A DNA stretch of 64,000 nucleotides from Domibacillus robiginosus (GTDB lineage: Bacteria > Bacillota > Bacilli > Bacillales > Domibacillaceae), in NCBI RefSeq assembly GCF_000966195.1, contig NZ_LAHL01000041.1, positions 39,551 to 103,550 on the forward strand, read 5' to 3'. Made by a program: the position numbers and the translations under genes. The number at the start of each line of letters is the position of its first letter. The stretch's first letter is position 1. Positions 48,883 through 57,077 of the stretch are shown here, in pieces. The notes under the pieces were generated by a model. It made no database searches. It was not told the DNA's origin and saw nothing but the letters and a program-made list of their open reading frames with translations.

Positions 48883-48913
48883 TATGTCACCCGCATCTCT
48901 CTTAGAGGTAGCT

Positions 48914-48941
48914 AAAGCGGCAGGCACATGCCAGCCGCTTT
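48914..48941 (-). other. intra-operon hairpin between sbp and cysT
   Basis: AAAGCGGCTGGCA / TGCCTGCCGCTTT forms a strong stem without a T run, just after the sbp stop. It may stabilise the upstream mRNA half and keep binding-protein levels above permease levels. Confidence 0.5.
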
Positions 48942-48948
48942 GAATGCT

Positions 48949-50004
48949 TTACTTTGGCTGGTAAATTTCATCAAACGTTCCACCGTCATCAAAGTGTGTT
49001 TGTTGTGCAGCTTTCCAGCCGCCAAATTCATCATCAATGGTGACAAGGTTAATATCCGGAAACTGGTCTGCATATTTCGCTAGTACTTCCTCATTGCGAG
49101 GCCGGTAGTAGTTTTCAGCCGCAATTTCCTGGCCTTTCTCTGTATACAGATATTCCAGGTATGCTTCCGCAACTTTTTCGGTTCCTTTTTTATCAGCCAC
49201 TTTATCGACAACGGCTACTGGTGGTTCCGCTAAAATACTTAAAGACGGATTTACAATTTCAAATTTGTCTTTCCCTAATTCATTTAGAGAAAGGTACGCT
49301 TCATTTTCCCAGGCAATCAAAACATCTCCAATTCCGCGTTCTACAAAGGTAGTCGTAGAGCCGCGAGCTCCTGAATCAAGTACTTCAACATTTTGATAGA
49401 TATCCCCGACTAACTGTTTAATTTTCTTTTCATCTCCATTAAGCTTTTTGTCCGCATACGCCCAGGCAGCTAGATAGTTCCAGCGTGCGCCTCCGGACGT
49501 TTTCGGGTTTGGTGTAATAACCGATACGCCTTTTTTCGCTAAATCATCCCAATCTTTGATCTGCTTCGGATTTCCTTTCCGGACAAGAAAGACAATTGTT
49601 GATGTATAGGGTGTAGAATTATCATCGAGGCGTGTTTGCCAATCTTCTGCTGTTAATCCTGCCTTCGCTACTTCATCAATGTCTCCTGCGAGTGCCAATG
49701 TAGTGACATCTGCTTCAAGTCCGTCAATGACAGCCCGAGCTTGTTTTCCTGAACCACCATGTGATTGCTGGATAGATACATCCTGGCCTGTTTCCTCTTT
49801 CCAATGACCGGCAAATTCTTTATTAAATTCTTCATATAATTCTCGTGTTGGATCGTAAGACACATTCAAAAGTTCGACCGGCTCCTTCGAAGAAGACTCT
49901 TGATTACCGCTTCCCTCCTCCGCACTGCCGCTGCATCCTGCTAAAATAGTGGCTGTCACCGTAATTCCTGCAAATAATTTAAAAGCAATTGGTTTTTGTT
50001 TCAT
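48949..50004 (-). CDS. sbp: sulfate-binding lipoprotein
   Basis: A 351-residue binding protein: signal peptide with lipobox TILAGC, then the sulfate-binding family core [37 protein letters not shown], and [20 protein letters not shown]. These are the classic Sbp/CysP anion-binding segments. It delivers sulfate to CysT/CysW. It is preceded by a leader hairpin that is one of the recurrent sulfur leader elements. Confidence 0.85.
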   Translation of the reverse strand: MKQKPIAFKLFAGITVTATILAGCSGSAEEGSGNQESSSKEPVELLNVSYDPTRELYEEFNKEFAGHWKEETGQDVSIQQSHGGSGKQARAVIDGLEADVTTLALAGDIDEVAKAGLTAEDWQTRLDDNSTPYTSTIVFLVRKGNPKQIKDWDDLAKKGVSVITPNPKTSGGARWNYLAAWAYADKKLNGDEKKIKQLVGDIYQNVEVLDSGARGSTTTFVERGIGDVLIAWENEAYLSLNELGKDKFEIVNPSLSILAEPPVAVVDKVADKKGTEKVAEAYLEYLYTEKGQEIAAENYYRPRNEEVLAKYADQFPDINLVTIDDEFGGWKAAQQTHFDDGGTFDEIYQPK

Positions 50005-50040
50005 CTCTATAACCTCTCTCTCATAAATAAATGTTCATAT

Positions 50041-50105
50041 AAAAAAGGCAGACTGCCTCTAACAAAAAATCGTTAGAAGAGTCTGCCTTCAGTTTGTCTG
50101 ATCGG
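50041..50105 (-). promoter_or_regulatory. sulfur leader element copy 2 (motif plus terminator), before sbp
   Basis: On the minus strand CGATCAGACAAACTGAAGG (50086-50105 region) runs into the hairpin GGCAGACTCTTCTAAC / GTTAGAGGCAGTCTGCC with a T7 tail, between yezD and sbp. The same motif-terminator unit occurs upstream of yezD, ssuB (twice) and, diverged, ssuE. Confidence 0.6.
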
Positions 50106-50108
50106 CAT

Positions 50109-50300
50109 TTATTGAATTTTTACTTGTTTCGGTTTTCCGTACACTTGGTTTTTTTTTAATGGGAACCGCTGTTTTTCCAGTCGGTCGATTTGAGTGATCT
50201 GTGAATCGTGAATCATAATTTCCACTGACCCGTATTCAATTCCCTGCAGTGATTTTACGATCCGCTCAATCCATTGTTCGTCAATCTGTTTTTCCGCCAT
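50109..50300 (-). CDS. yezD: YezD-like small protein (DUF2292)
   Basis: A 63-residue soluble protein (MAEKQIDEQWIERIVKSLQG, EYGSVEIMIHDSQITQIDRL). The pattern IxYGSVxIxIHDxxIxQID...EKxR is that of YezD/DUF2292, small proteins often encoded beside sulfate or sulfonate uptake genes; function unknown. ATG 50300 follows TGGAGGG at proper spacing. It is first in the transcript yezD-sbp-cysT-cysW-cysA. Confidence 0.7.
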   Translation of the reverse strand: MAEKQIDEQWIERIVKSLQGIEYGSVEIMIHDSQITQIDRLEKQRFPLKKNQVYGKPKQVKIQ

Positions 50301-50350
50301 GCTGCATCCCTCCATTTTTTAATCTCGACCTTTTCAGTCGACTTTTGGTC

Positions 50351-50425
50351 AAAAAAAGCTCCTTTGCATCTTCAGGCCAAACGTATTGGATAGAGATTAC
50401 AAGGAGCCTTCAGTTGTCTGATCAG
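50351..50425 (-). promoter_or_regulatory. sulfur leader element copy 1 (motif plus terminator), before yezD
   Basis: Minus strand CTGATCAGACAACTGAAGG (50407-50425) is followed at once by GCTCCTTG...CAAAGGAGC and T7. The stem encloses a 40-nt loop. It lies between the operator-like site at 50453 and the yezD start. Confidence 0.6.
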
Positions 50426-50452
50426 CTTAGTATGTAGTTTTTTATAACCAAG

Positions 50453-50464
50453 TATTTCGGTTTG
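50453..50464 (-). promoter_or_regulatory. operator-like TATTTCGGTTTG site upstream of yezD
   Basis: The segment ATAACCAAGTATTTCGGTTT plus GTTTTATTT is nearly identical to the one at 50981-51008 upstream of rrf2 (TATTCCAATTTG core). Two copies 540 bases apart flank the rrf2 gene, which fits a shared Rrf2-type operator and autoregulation. Confidence 0.55.
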
Positions 50465-50540
50465 TTTTATTTGATTAATTGGATTATAGCCTATTAAGAA
50501 AATGATGTCTACCTGTTTTTTCAAAAAATATTTTTTGGAA

Positions 50541-50966
50541 TTAAACAGGAATAATAGGACGCAGCTGTCCTTTTAATAGGTCCTCCAGTGTTGTTTGTTC
50601 GAGCACAAAAGCAATCGTGTCTCTTACCAGGGCCCAGAGCGGCTTTAATAAACAGCTTCCTTCAAGCTGACAGGGTTCATACGCGGTAATGCTGGCACAG
50701 CTCATTGGAGAAAGTGGACCCTCTATTTGCCGAATCACTTCGCCAATATTAATTTCTGACGGCCGCTTGCTTAAAAAGTAACCTCCCTGGATGCCGCGTT
50801 TACTTTCAACGTACCCAAGCTTTTTAAGGCTAAGTAGAATTTTTTCTAAGTACTTTACAGTGACAAGAGTAGCTTCTGAAATGTTACTGATCGACATAAG
50901 TTCGTTTTTTTGTCCAAGCACAAGTAATGCTCTTAATGCGTATTCTCCCCGGCTGGATACCTTCAT
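50541..50966 (-). CDS. Rrf2-family regulator with three clustered cysteines
   Basis: A 141-residue protein with the Rrf2 winged helix (MKVSSRGEYALRALLVLGQ, ISEATLVTVKYLEKILLSLK, VESKRGIQGGYFLSKRP) and IGEVIRQIEGPLSPM. Cysteines follow as C-x8-C-x5-C (about residues 92-107), close to the iron-sulfur ligands of IscR/NsrR and unlike B. subtilis CymR, which lacks this set. It lies between the ssu and sulfate operons and probably controls both. It has its own operator-like site. Confidence 0.75.
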   Translation of the reverse strand: MKVSSRGEYALRALLVLGQKNELMSISNISEATLVTVKYLEKILLSLKKLGYVESKRGIQGGYFLSKRPSEINIGEVIRQIEGPLSPMSCASITAYEPCQLEGSCLLKPLWALVRDTIAFVLEQTTLEDLLKGQLRPIIPV

Positions 50967-50989
50967 TCTTACACCCCTTCATAACCAAG

Positions 50990-51001
50990 TATTCCAATTT
51001 G
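50990..51001 (-). promoter_or_regulatory. operator-like TATTCCAATTTG site upstream of rrf2
   Basis: ATAACCAAGTATTCCAATTT plus GTTTTATTT (50981-51009) lies 15-45 bases before the rrf2 start and repeats the yezD site. Confidence 0.55.
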
Positions 51002-51037
51002 TTTTATTTAAATTATATTCACTATGTAGAAAAGTGT

Positions 51038-51075
51038 ACATAAAAAAAGACTGCGCTTATGCAGCCTTTTTTTAA
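51038..51075 (-). terminator. terminator of ssuE
   Basis: A hairpin (GGCTGC...GCAGTC, CTGC/GCAG core) with T7 on the minus strand overlaps the ssuE stop. Confidence 0.65.
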
Positions 51076-51617
51076 CGTACAGCCAGGGAACGACTTGCTT
51101 CTTCTTTTGCTAACAACAGCACCCGATCGAGCCGCCCACTAATTTCAGGAGCCAGTATATATCGTAAATCCTTTGTTTTTTCTACCTGTGTATCGAGAAT
51201 GTATGCACCGTTTAAAATAGTAGTAGCACCAAGTGCAGACAAAACGGGCTTTAATGCGTAGTCAATTACCAAAAGATGTCCAAAAGAACCACCGAGTACA
51301 AGTGGAAGAACCGTTTTTCCTTCCAGCCCTTTTTGAGGCAGCAAATCAAGGTATGTTTTTAAAATGCCAGTGTATGCGGCTTTGTAGACAGGTGTCAGCA
51401 CCACGACAATGTCAGCTTCTTCTACTATCTTATTTGCTTTTAAAATCGGTCCGCTATTGAAATTAGCTAAAATTAAATCTTCTGCTGGCAGATCATGAAC
51501 GAAAATGGTTTCTGTATCAACGCTCTCTTTTTTAAAATAAGATGCTGCTTTATCCAAAATTCCTTTTAAACGGGACTGCTTGCTGTTTCCTCCATAGATC
51601 ATTACTGCTTTTGTCAT
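51072..51617 (-). CDS. ssuE: NADPH-dependent FMN reductase SsuE
   Basis: A flavodoxin-like FMN reductase of about 181 residues (VMIYGGNSKQSRLKGILD, VVVLTPVYKAAYTGILKTYLDLLP, LPLVLGGSFGHLLVIDYAL). These are SsuE segments for FMN and dimer contacts. It supplies FMNH2 to SsuD. ATG 51617 is better spaced than 51626. It is separated from ssuD by a leader-like terminator element. Confidence 0.85.
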   Translation of the reverse strand: MTKAVMIYGGNSKQSRLKGILDKAASYFKKESVDTETIFVHDLPAEDLILANFNSGPILKANKIVEEADIVVVLTPVYKAAYTGILKTYLDLLPQKGLEGKTVLPLVLGGSFGHLLVIDYALKPVLSALGATTILNGAYILDTQVEKTKDLRYILAPEISGRLDRVLLLAKEEASRSLAVR

Positions 51618-51647
51618 TTTATCCATCCTTTCCTTCGTTTAAAATAA

Positions 51648-51708
51648 AAGAAGCCTTTTAGGTGAAACAAATGTGCTTCACGTAAAAGGCCTCTAGTAGT
51701 CCAGACGG
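51648..51708 (-). promoter_or_regulatory. diverged sulfur leader element (motif plus terminator) between ssuD and ssuE
   Basis: Minus strand CCGTCTGGACTACTAGAGGC (51689-51708) resembles the CTGATCAGACAACTGAAGGC motif and leads into the stem GGCCTTTTACGTGAA / TTCACCTAAAAGGC with a T-rich tail. Confidence 0.5.
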
Positions 51709-51744
51709 CTTTCATATTAAAATACCAGCGAATACTAATGTATC

Positions 51745-52905
51745 TTATTCGTTTTTATGAAGAACTACCTCTTTCTTTATGTTACGCGCTAAAATGCTAT
51801 TGCCGATCGTTTCTCCAATGTTTCCTCTTGAACGCCCTAAATCTTCACCCTGGCCAAATGAAAGCAGCGGGAAGACAAGCTCCGCAAATCGATAGGATTC
51901 TTCTAAATGAGGATATCCAGAAAAAATAAAGCTCTCAATTCCGAGGTCTTGATATTCCTTGATACGAGCTGCAACCGTCTCTGGATCACCAACAAGTGCT
52001 GTGCCTGCACCACCGCGTACAAGCCCAATTCCTGCCCACAAGTTCGGGCTGATCTCAAGATCTGCTTCTTTTCCTTTTTGATGAAGCGCAGCCATCCTGC
52101 TCTGTCCGGCTGAATCATAACGACTTAACGTTTGCTGGGCTTTTGTTATTACTTCATCATCTAAATGAGAAATTAATCGTTCTGCCGCCGCCCATGCCTC
52201 CGCATTCGTTTCACGTACAATTACATGAAGGCGAATGCCAAACCGGACTGTGCGTCCTTCTTTTTGAGCCTGCTGGCGTACACTATCAATTTTTTCTTTA
52301 ACTTGAGCCGGCGGTTCTCCCCATGTTAAATATACATCTGAATGGGCAGCTGCTACCTGCTGACCAGCAGGTGAGGAGCCTCCAAAATAAACAGGTGGTG
52401 TCGGCTGTTGAACGGGTGGGAACAATAATTCGCCGCCTTCTGATTTTACATATTTTCCGTCATAATTTACCGTCTTGCCCCCCAGCAGGCCACGCCAAAT
52501 CGTTAAAAATTCATCCGTCGCCTCGTACCGTTCATCGTGTTTAAGAAACAGGCCATCTCCTGCAAGTTCAACAGGATCCCCACCAGCAACAACATTAATA
52601 AGCACACGTCCGTTGGATAAACGGTCCAATGTAGACGTCATGCGTGCAGCAACAGACGGCTGCATTAAACCAGGGCGCAGTGCTACCAGGAACTTCAGCC
52701 TTGTAGTCTCTGCTGCGAGTGCAGCTGCAGTCAGCCATGGATCTTCGCATGATTTTCCAGTTGGAAGTAGTACACCTGTGTAGCCAAGCCGATCGGCCGC
52801 TTGGGCCACCTGTCGAAAATACGTATGATCTGCTTCTCTTCCACCAATATCTGTTCCTAAATAACGACCGTCACCATGTGTTGGAATAAACCATAAAATT
52901 TCCAT
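51745..52905 (-). CDS. ssuD: FMNH2-dependent alkanesulfonate monooxygenase SsuD
   Basis: A 386-residue bacterial-luciferase-family enzyme that releases sulfite from alkanesulfonates. Visible segments are [33 protein letters not shown] with SCEDPW (active-site Cys), [36 protein letters not shown], and the flexible [17 protein letters not shown] loop. Lengths and order fit SsuD. ATG 52905 follows GGAGAGA. Confidence 0.9.
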   Translation of the reverse strand: MEILWFIPTHGDGRYLGTDIGGREADHTYFRQVAQAADRLGYTGVLLPTGKSCEDPWLTAAALAAETTRLKFLVALRPGLMQPSVAARMTSTLDRLSNGRVLINVVAGGDPVELAGDGLFLKHDERYEATDEFLTIWRGLLGGKTVNYDGKYVKSEGGELLFPPVQQPTPPVYFGGSSPAGQQVAAAHSDVYLTWGEPPAQVKEKIDSVRQQAQKEGRTVRFGIRLHVIVRETNAEAWAAAERLISHLDDEVITKAQQTLSRYDSAGQSRMAALHQKGKEADLEISPNLWAGIGLVRGGAGTALVGDPETVAARIKEYQDLGIESFIFSGYPHLEESYRFAELVFPLLSFGQGEDLGRSRGNIGETIGNSILARNIKKEVVLHKNE

Positions 52906-52921
52906 TTATCTCTCTCCTTTA

Positions 52922-53752
52922 TTAATTAGTTCCTTGAAAGCTGCTGCGCCATTTTAATAATTTCCGTTCAAGCAGACGAACGAATGAATCTGTTAATTTG
53001 CCAACAACCGCAAAAATAATAATTCCGACAAATACTTTTTCTGTCTGCGAAAACTGGCGGGCGTCCATGATCATGTAGCCGACACCAGCACTCGATCCCA
53101 TTAGCTCTGCCACGACAAGGCCTAGCCAGGCAATACCGAGAGACAGCCGAACACCAAGTAAAATGTTTGGCAGTGCAGCCGGTAGAATGAGGCGTGTAAT
53201 TTGATGGTGCCAGCCGAATTCCAGCACACGTGCCACATCAAACAGCTTGGCATCTACACTCCGAATACCGAGAAATGTATTAATATAGATAGGAAAAAAC
53301 GCACCAAGTGCAATTAACAGCACTTTAGATAATTCATCAAACCCGAACCATAAGATAAAGAGCGGTGTCACAGACAAATGCGGGACTGTGCGAAGCATTT
53401 GCAGAGATGGATCTAGATAGGACTCCGTTTTTCTTGAAAATCCAACCAGAATGCCAAATAAAAGACCCAGTCCTCCGCCGAGCAGAAACCCACCTGCTGC
53501 CCGGGCAATGCTGATTTTCATATTGTCAGCCAGTTCCCCTGATACTGCCAGCTCATAAAACGACGCGAGAATAGCAAGCGGTGTTGGCAGCACTGTTTCA
53601 GAAATTAATCCGGCACTTCCTGCATACTGCCATAAAGCCAACATAATGATCGGCACAACGAATCCTTTAAGCCACGGTGGAATGGTCCTTGTTTTTTTTA
53701 CTTTTGCTGTTTTTTCCTGTCCACTTACTCCGACATAAGCTGCTGTTTTCAT
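52922..53752 (-). CDS. ssuC: sulfonate importer permease SsuC
   Basis: A 276-residue permease, six spans, with the TauC/SsuC family EAA loop FDVARVLEFGWHHQITRLIL and GIAWLGLVVAELMGSSAGVG. Its start overlaps the ssuA stop by four bases. Confidence 0.85.
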   Translation of the reverse strand: MKTAAYVGVSGQEKTAKVKKTRTIPPWLKGFVVPIIMLALWQYAGSAGLISETVLPTPLAILASFYELAVSGELADNMKISIARAAGGFLLGGGLGLLFGILVGFSRKTESYLDPSLQMLRTVPHLSVTPLFILWFGFDELSKVLLIALGAFFPIYINTFLGIRSVDAKLFDVARVLEFGWHHQITRLILPAALPNILLGVRLSLGIAWLGLVVAELMGSSAGVGYMIMDARQFSQTEKVFVGIIIFAVVGKLTDSFVRLLERKLLKWRSSFQGTN

Positions 53753-54732
53753 TCCGTCCCCTCCTTCTTCACTTTTTCAATAAATTGATTATCCACTACT
53801 TCAGATACATCAATTTCTTTGTCAATCACGCCAAGGTCATATTGAAAATCAGCTGTTTCCTGCTGTGCTTTAATAATCTCTTCTGTGATGGGTTCATTCA
53901 GTGGTTCTGTATTATTCAGTACGCTTTCCACTACATCTTTATCTAGCTCTTTAATTTCGGAGTAAATAGAGATGGCTTCCTCTTTGTTTGCTTTTTGCCA
54001 ATCAACCGTTTTGTTGTAAACATCAAGGAAACGCTCAACTTCTTCTGGATGCTCCTCAGCAAATCCGCTTCTCGCAAGAGTGAAGCTCGGTGAGTACAAA
54101 TGCAGCGTTTCACCATTCGCTAAAATCTCCGCGTCATTTTGAATGGTTTGCAGTGAGACAAATGGTTCCCAGATTGACCAGGCATCCACTGCCCCATTTT
54201 CAAATGCCGGCATTGCTTCATCTGGCTGGAGCTGAATGATCTCCACATCGTCTGGTGATACACCCGCTTCTTTTAATGCTTTATGAAGAAAGTCAAAGCC
54301 GCTGCTTCCTTTCGCCACTGCTACTTTTTTTCCTTTCAAGTCTTCAATCGATTGAACGGAACTTTCTTTCTTCACTAAGATCGCATTGGCTTTGAGTCCA
54401 TCCTGTGAAAGGGCAATTTCTTTAAATGGAACATCCGCTGCCTGACCGCCAATAACAGGAGAGTTGCCGACCTGTGAAAAGTCCAGCTTGCCTGCTGCCA
54501 GCCCTTCAAATTGAGGAGGCCCGCTTTGAAATTCAGTCCACTTTACTTTAATACCTTCTTTTTCAAACACTTCTTCAAACCAGCTCTTTTCTTTTGCAAT
54601 CCAAAGCGGGCTAAGGCTTTGTTGAATACCAATATTAATCTCTTTTAATTCTTGCTCTCCTGACGTTTTCGCAGAGCACGCCGCTAAAAGTAATGATGAT
54701 ATAATCAAAAACAACCATTTCTTCATGATCAT
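53749..54732 (-). CDS. ssuA: sulfonate-binding lipoprotein SsuA
   Basis: A 327-residue binding protein; lipobox LLLAACS. Core segments INIGIQQSLSPLWIAKEKSW, WTEFQSGPPQFEGLAAGKLD, VAKGSSGFDFLHKAL and DAWSIWEPF are those of the aliphatic sulfonate/taurine binding family. It lies five bases downstream of ssuB. Confidence 0.85.
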   Translation of the reverse strand: MIMKKWLFLIISSLLLAACSAKTSGEQELKEINIGIQQSLSPLWIAKEKSWFEEVFEKEGIKVKWTEFQSGPPQFEGLAAGKLDFSQVGNSPVIGGQAADVPFKEIALSQDGLKANAILVKKESSVQSIEDLKGKKVAVAKGSSGFDFLHKALKEAGVSPDDVEIIQLQPDEAMPAFENGAVDAWSIWEPFVSLQTIQNDAEILANGETLHLYSPSFTLARSGFAEEHPEEVERFLDVYNKTVDWQKANKEEAISIYSEIKELDKDVVESVLNNTEPLNEPITEEIIKAQQETADFQYDLGVIDKEIDVSEVVDNQFIEKVKKEGTE

Positions 54733-54737
54733 TCCTC

Positions 54738-55505
54738 CTAAATTCCTGCACCCTCTGTATAAGCAGAATGTTCTGTTTTTTCAAATTCTTCCAATACCTT
54801 TTGACGTAAATATTGAAACGATGTATCCGTTCGGTTTCGTGGAAAAGGTAACTCGATGGGCAGCCACCTTTGAAGACGGCCAGGTTTAGCCCGTAGAATC
54901 GCCAGCTGTGTTCCCAAGTAAATTGATTCATCAATGTCGTGGGTCACTAAAATCATTGTGATTTTTTTTTGCTGCCGAATGTCGATCAACACATCCTGCA
55001 GATGCTTACGAGTAAACGCATCAAGTGCACCAAATGGCTCATCAAGCAACAGAACTTCGGGTTCACGAAGCAGTGCTCGTGCAATAGCCACACGTTGCGA
55101 CATGCCTCCAGACAATTCAACTGGGTACGCCTTCTCATTTCCTGTCAGCCGGACAATATCAATTAGTTCCTGAACTTTTGCTTTCACATCTGGATCACGC
55201 AAGTTCAAGTCTGCCGCAATGTTTTGTTCTACGGTCAGCCACGGAAACAGGCGATGTTCTTGAAAAATAAATCCCTGACTAATACCGGGCTTCTTAACTT
55301 CCCGGCCATGGATGTTCACACTGCCTGTGTACTCTGTATCCAGCCCTGCAGCAATTTTTAATAGTGTACTTTTACCGCACCCGCTTGGCCCGATAATGGT
55401 TAAAAATTCACCATCATTAATGTCCAAATGTATATCATCAAGCACCACTGTGCGTTTATCTGCTATTCCAAACGCTTTTTCTTCTACTCGTATTAAGACA
55501 CTCAT
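54738..55505 (-). CDS. ssuB: sulfonate importer ATPase SsuB
   Basis: A 255-residue ATPase: Walker [25 protein letters not shown]-loop, signature [15 protein letters not shown], Walker [13 protein letters not shown], typical of SsuB/TauB. ATG 55505 follows GAGGAGGAG. It heads ssuB-A-C-D-E, behind two tandem leader elements and a leader peptide. Confidence 0.85.
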   Translation of the reverse strand: MSVLIRVEEKAFGIADKRTVVLDDIHLDINDGEFLTIIGPSGCGKSTLLKIAAGLDTEYTGSVNIHGREVKKPGISQGFIFQEHRLFPWLTVEQNIAADLNLRDPDVKAKVQELIDIVRLTGNEKAYPVELSGGMSQRVAIARALLREPEVLLLDEPFGALDAFTRKHLQDVLIDIRQQKKITMILVTHDIDESIYLGTQLAILRAKPGRLQRWLPIELPFPRNRTDTSFQYLRQKVLEEFEKTEHSAYTEGAGI

Positions 55506-55524
55506 TTTGCTCCTCCTCTTTAAA

Positions 55525-55576
55525 AGAAAACAGCCCTCTGCCAGAAAAAACAGAGAGCCTTCGGTTGTCCAATCAG
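55525..55576 (-). promoter_or_regulatory. sulfur leader element copy 3 (motif plus terminator), before ssuB
   Basis: Minus strand CTGATTGGACAACCGAAGG (55558-55576) leads into GGCTCTCTG...CAGAGGGCT and a T-rich tail about 20 bases before ssuB. The stop codon of the 17-codon leader ORF lies within the motif. Confidence 0.6.
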
Positions 55577-55626
55577 TTTTTATTCAATTGTCCCTCTACC
55601 ATGTGACAGTCGCTTTTCATTTTCAT
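55573..55626 (-). CDS. 17-residue leader peptide [17 protein letters not shown]
   Basis: ATG 55626 follows AGGAGGG by four bases. The 17-codon frame ([17 protein letters not shown]) ends in TGA at 55573-55575, inside leader copy 3. Cys and Met codons in a sulfur operon leader suggest translation-coupled attenuation: a ribosome stalled at Cys or stopped at the TGA would cover the motif and change terminator folding. The stop overlap could also be chance. Confidence 0.5.
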   Translation of the reverse strand: MKMKSDCHMVEGQLNKN

Positions 55627-55645
55627 CAGTCCCTCCTAGTGCAAC

Positions 55646-55698
55646 AAAAAAAGCACACGCCATTTTGAAAAGGCGTGTGCTTTCAGTTGTCTGATCAG
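55646..55698 (-). promoter_or_regulatory. sulfur leader element copy 4 (motif plus terminator), 5' in the ssu leader
   Basis: Minus strand CTGATCAGACAACTGAAAG (55680-55698) leads into AGCACACGCC / GGCGTGTGCT and T7. It lies about 70 bases upstream of copy 3, so the ssu mRNA has two terminators in tandem. Confidence 0.6.
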
Positions 55699-55730
55699 CA
55701 CGGTTCATATAAAGTTTATTAACGGATGTT

Positions 55731-55743
55731 ATATCCGATTAAT
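55731..55743 (-). promoter_or_regulatory. operator-like TATCCGATTAAT site at the ssu promoter
   Basis: TATCCGATTAAT matches the ATTCCAATTTG-type sites loosely and is followed by the palindrome AATTCTATAAGAATT. A TATAATTC-type -10 for the minus strand lies in the same stretch. Confidence 0.4.
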
Positions 55744-55844
55744 TCTATAAGAATTATAATAAATGGTCAATTGCTATTCGTCAACCACTTTTTGATAAAA
55801 ATTTAATTCTTTTTAAGCTGCTCATTTCGCTCTTTCAGCAAAAA

Positions 55845-55887
55845 AAGACTGGCTTGTATGTAAATAAAAGTACAAGCCAGCCAATCT
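55845..55887 (-). terminator. terminator of the nirBDC operon
   Basis: The stem TTGGCTGGCTTGTA / TACAAGCCAG with T7 on the minus strand lies just past the nirC stop. Confidence 0.8.
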
Positions 55888-55890
55888 TCT

Positions 55891-56712
55891 TTATTTCGTT
55901 CCCGATTTCGCAAGCAGAACAGGCGAAAGGGAGCTTTTTTTATTCCTATGCGTTGTATATAGAGCCATCCCAGTAAACAAAAATCCTCCTACAATATTGC
56001 CTAACGTAACAGGGATTTGGTTCCATAACCACCAATCGGCAAGCGAAATATTGGCGCCAAAAAGTATGCCTGCCGGGATCACAAACATGTTAACAACTGC
56101 ATGCTCAAACCCTTGAGCGAAAAAGATGAAAATCGGCAGCCACATGGCGACAATTTTTCCTCCTACGCTGCTGGATGTCATGGCCATCACGGCACCCAGT
56201 GCTACCATACAGTTACATAAAACGGCTTTTGTAAACACAATGGCAAGTCCTGATGCTCCAAGTGCTGCATATCCATTTGTTTTCGCTTCTGCTGTTTTAA
56301 TAATTTGTTCAATCACTGACTGGTCCGCCGCATGGTGAAAAGACACATAATAAAGAGAAGCATAAAATAAACAACCGAGTAAATGTCCGATAAATACCCA
56401 GGACCAGTTGGATAACATTTGCTGGAATGTTGCTTTTTTTTCAATTACGGTAAGTGGAATCAGTGCAAAATTACCGGTCAATAATTCCAAGCCAAGTAAA
56501 ATGATTAATACAAATCCGGCCGGAAAAAGCAATGCCCCAATAATTCCAGCTCCTGTCTGTTGAGTTGCTGTCATAGCAAATGTGACAGAATAGCTTAAAA
56601 ACAAACCGGAAAGTGCACTGCGGATCAGCAAATCTTTTACCGATAAATTCACTTTTACCTTTCCAGCATTAATCATATTTTCTACAACCTGTTCGGGTTT
56701 CACAAAACTCAT
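55891..56712 (-). CDS. nirC: formate/nitrite transporter family channel NirC
   Basis: A 273-residue FNT channel with six membrane spans and two inverted halves. Motifs: GFVLIILLGLELLTGNF-type segment, AVLCNCMVALGAVMAM, and EHAVVNMFVIPAG (family Lys/His gate region). It imports or exports nitrite. ATG 56712 follows AGAAGGGG. Last gene of the nitrite operon. Confidence 0.85.
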   Translation of the reverse strand: MSFVKPEQVVENMINAGKVKVNLSVKDLLIRSALSGLFLSYSVTFAMTATQQTGAGIIGALLFPAGFVLIILLGLELLTGNFALIPLTVIEKKATFQQMLSNWSWVFIGHLLGCLFYASLYYVSFHHAADQSVIEQIIKTAEAKTNGYAALGASGLAIVFTKAVLCNCMVALGAVMAMTSSSVGGKIVAMWLPIFIFFAQGFEHAVVNMFVIPAGILFGANISLADWWLWNQIPVTLGNIVGGFLFTGMALYTTHRNKKSSLSPVLLAKSGTK

Positions 56713-56744
56713 TGCTTTATCCCCTTCTTAAAATAGCTTCCTTT

Positions 56745-57068
56745 TTATATAAGAAGAAACACATCGTCGTCTTCAATAACAGTTTTATACGTAGACACAC
56801 AGCCGGTATCCGGCGCCTGCACTTTTCCATCGGCTGTGCAAATTTTCCAGTCGTGCATCGGGCAGAAAACGTGCTCGCCGCTGACAATTCCTTCAGCGAG
56901 CACCCCGCCTTTATGCGGGCAGCGGTTTTCAATGGCCCGGACCTGGCCATTGCCCAGTTTAAACACCGCCAGCTCCAGCTCTCCAATTCGGACGGTTTTG
57001 CCCATTCTCTCCGGAAGCTCATGAATCGAGGCGATCCGTACTTTTTCCAGTGTTTTTTCCATATTCAT
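56745..57068 (-). CDS. nirD: assimilatory nitrite reductase small subunit (Rieske type)
   Basis: A 107-residue NirD/NasE protein. The Rieske [2Fe-2S] ligands are visible in [10 protein letters not shown] (Cys, His) and [10 protein letters not shown] (Cys, His). Length equals B. subtilis NasE (106). It is nine bases downstream of nirB and partners with it. Confidence 0.9.
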   Translation of the reverse strand: MNMEKTLEKVRIASIHELPERMGKTVRIGELELAVFKLGNGQVRAIENRCPHKGGVLAEGIVSGEHVFCPMHDWKICTADGKVQAPDTGCVSTYKTVIEDDDVFLLI

Positions 57069-57077
57069 GTCCCCCTT

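Noticed and set aside
50041..55698. SAM-I (S-box) riboswitches in the sulfur leaders
   Set aside because: The conserved S-box blocks, such as the AGAGAGGTGGAGGGA and GAAGCC...GGCAACC types, are absent; only the short motif plus terminator recurs.
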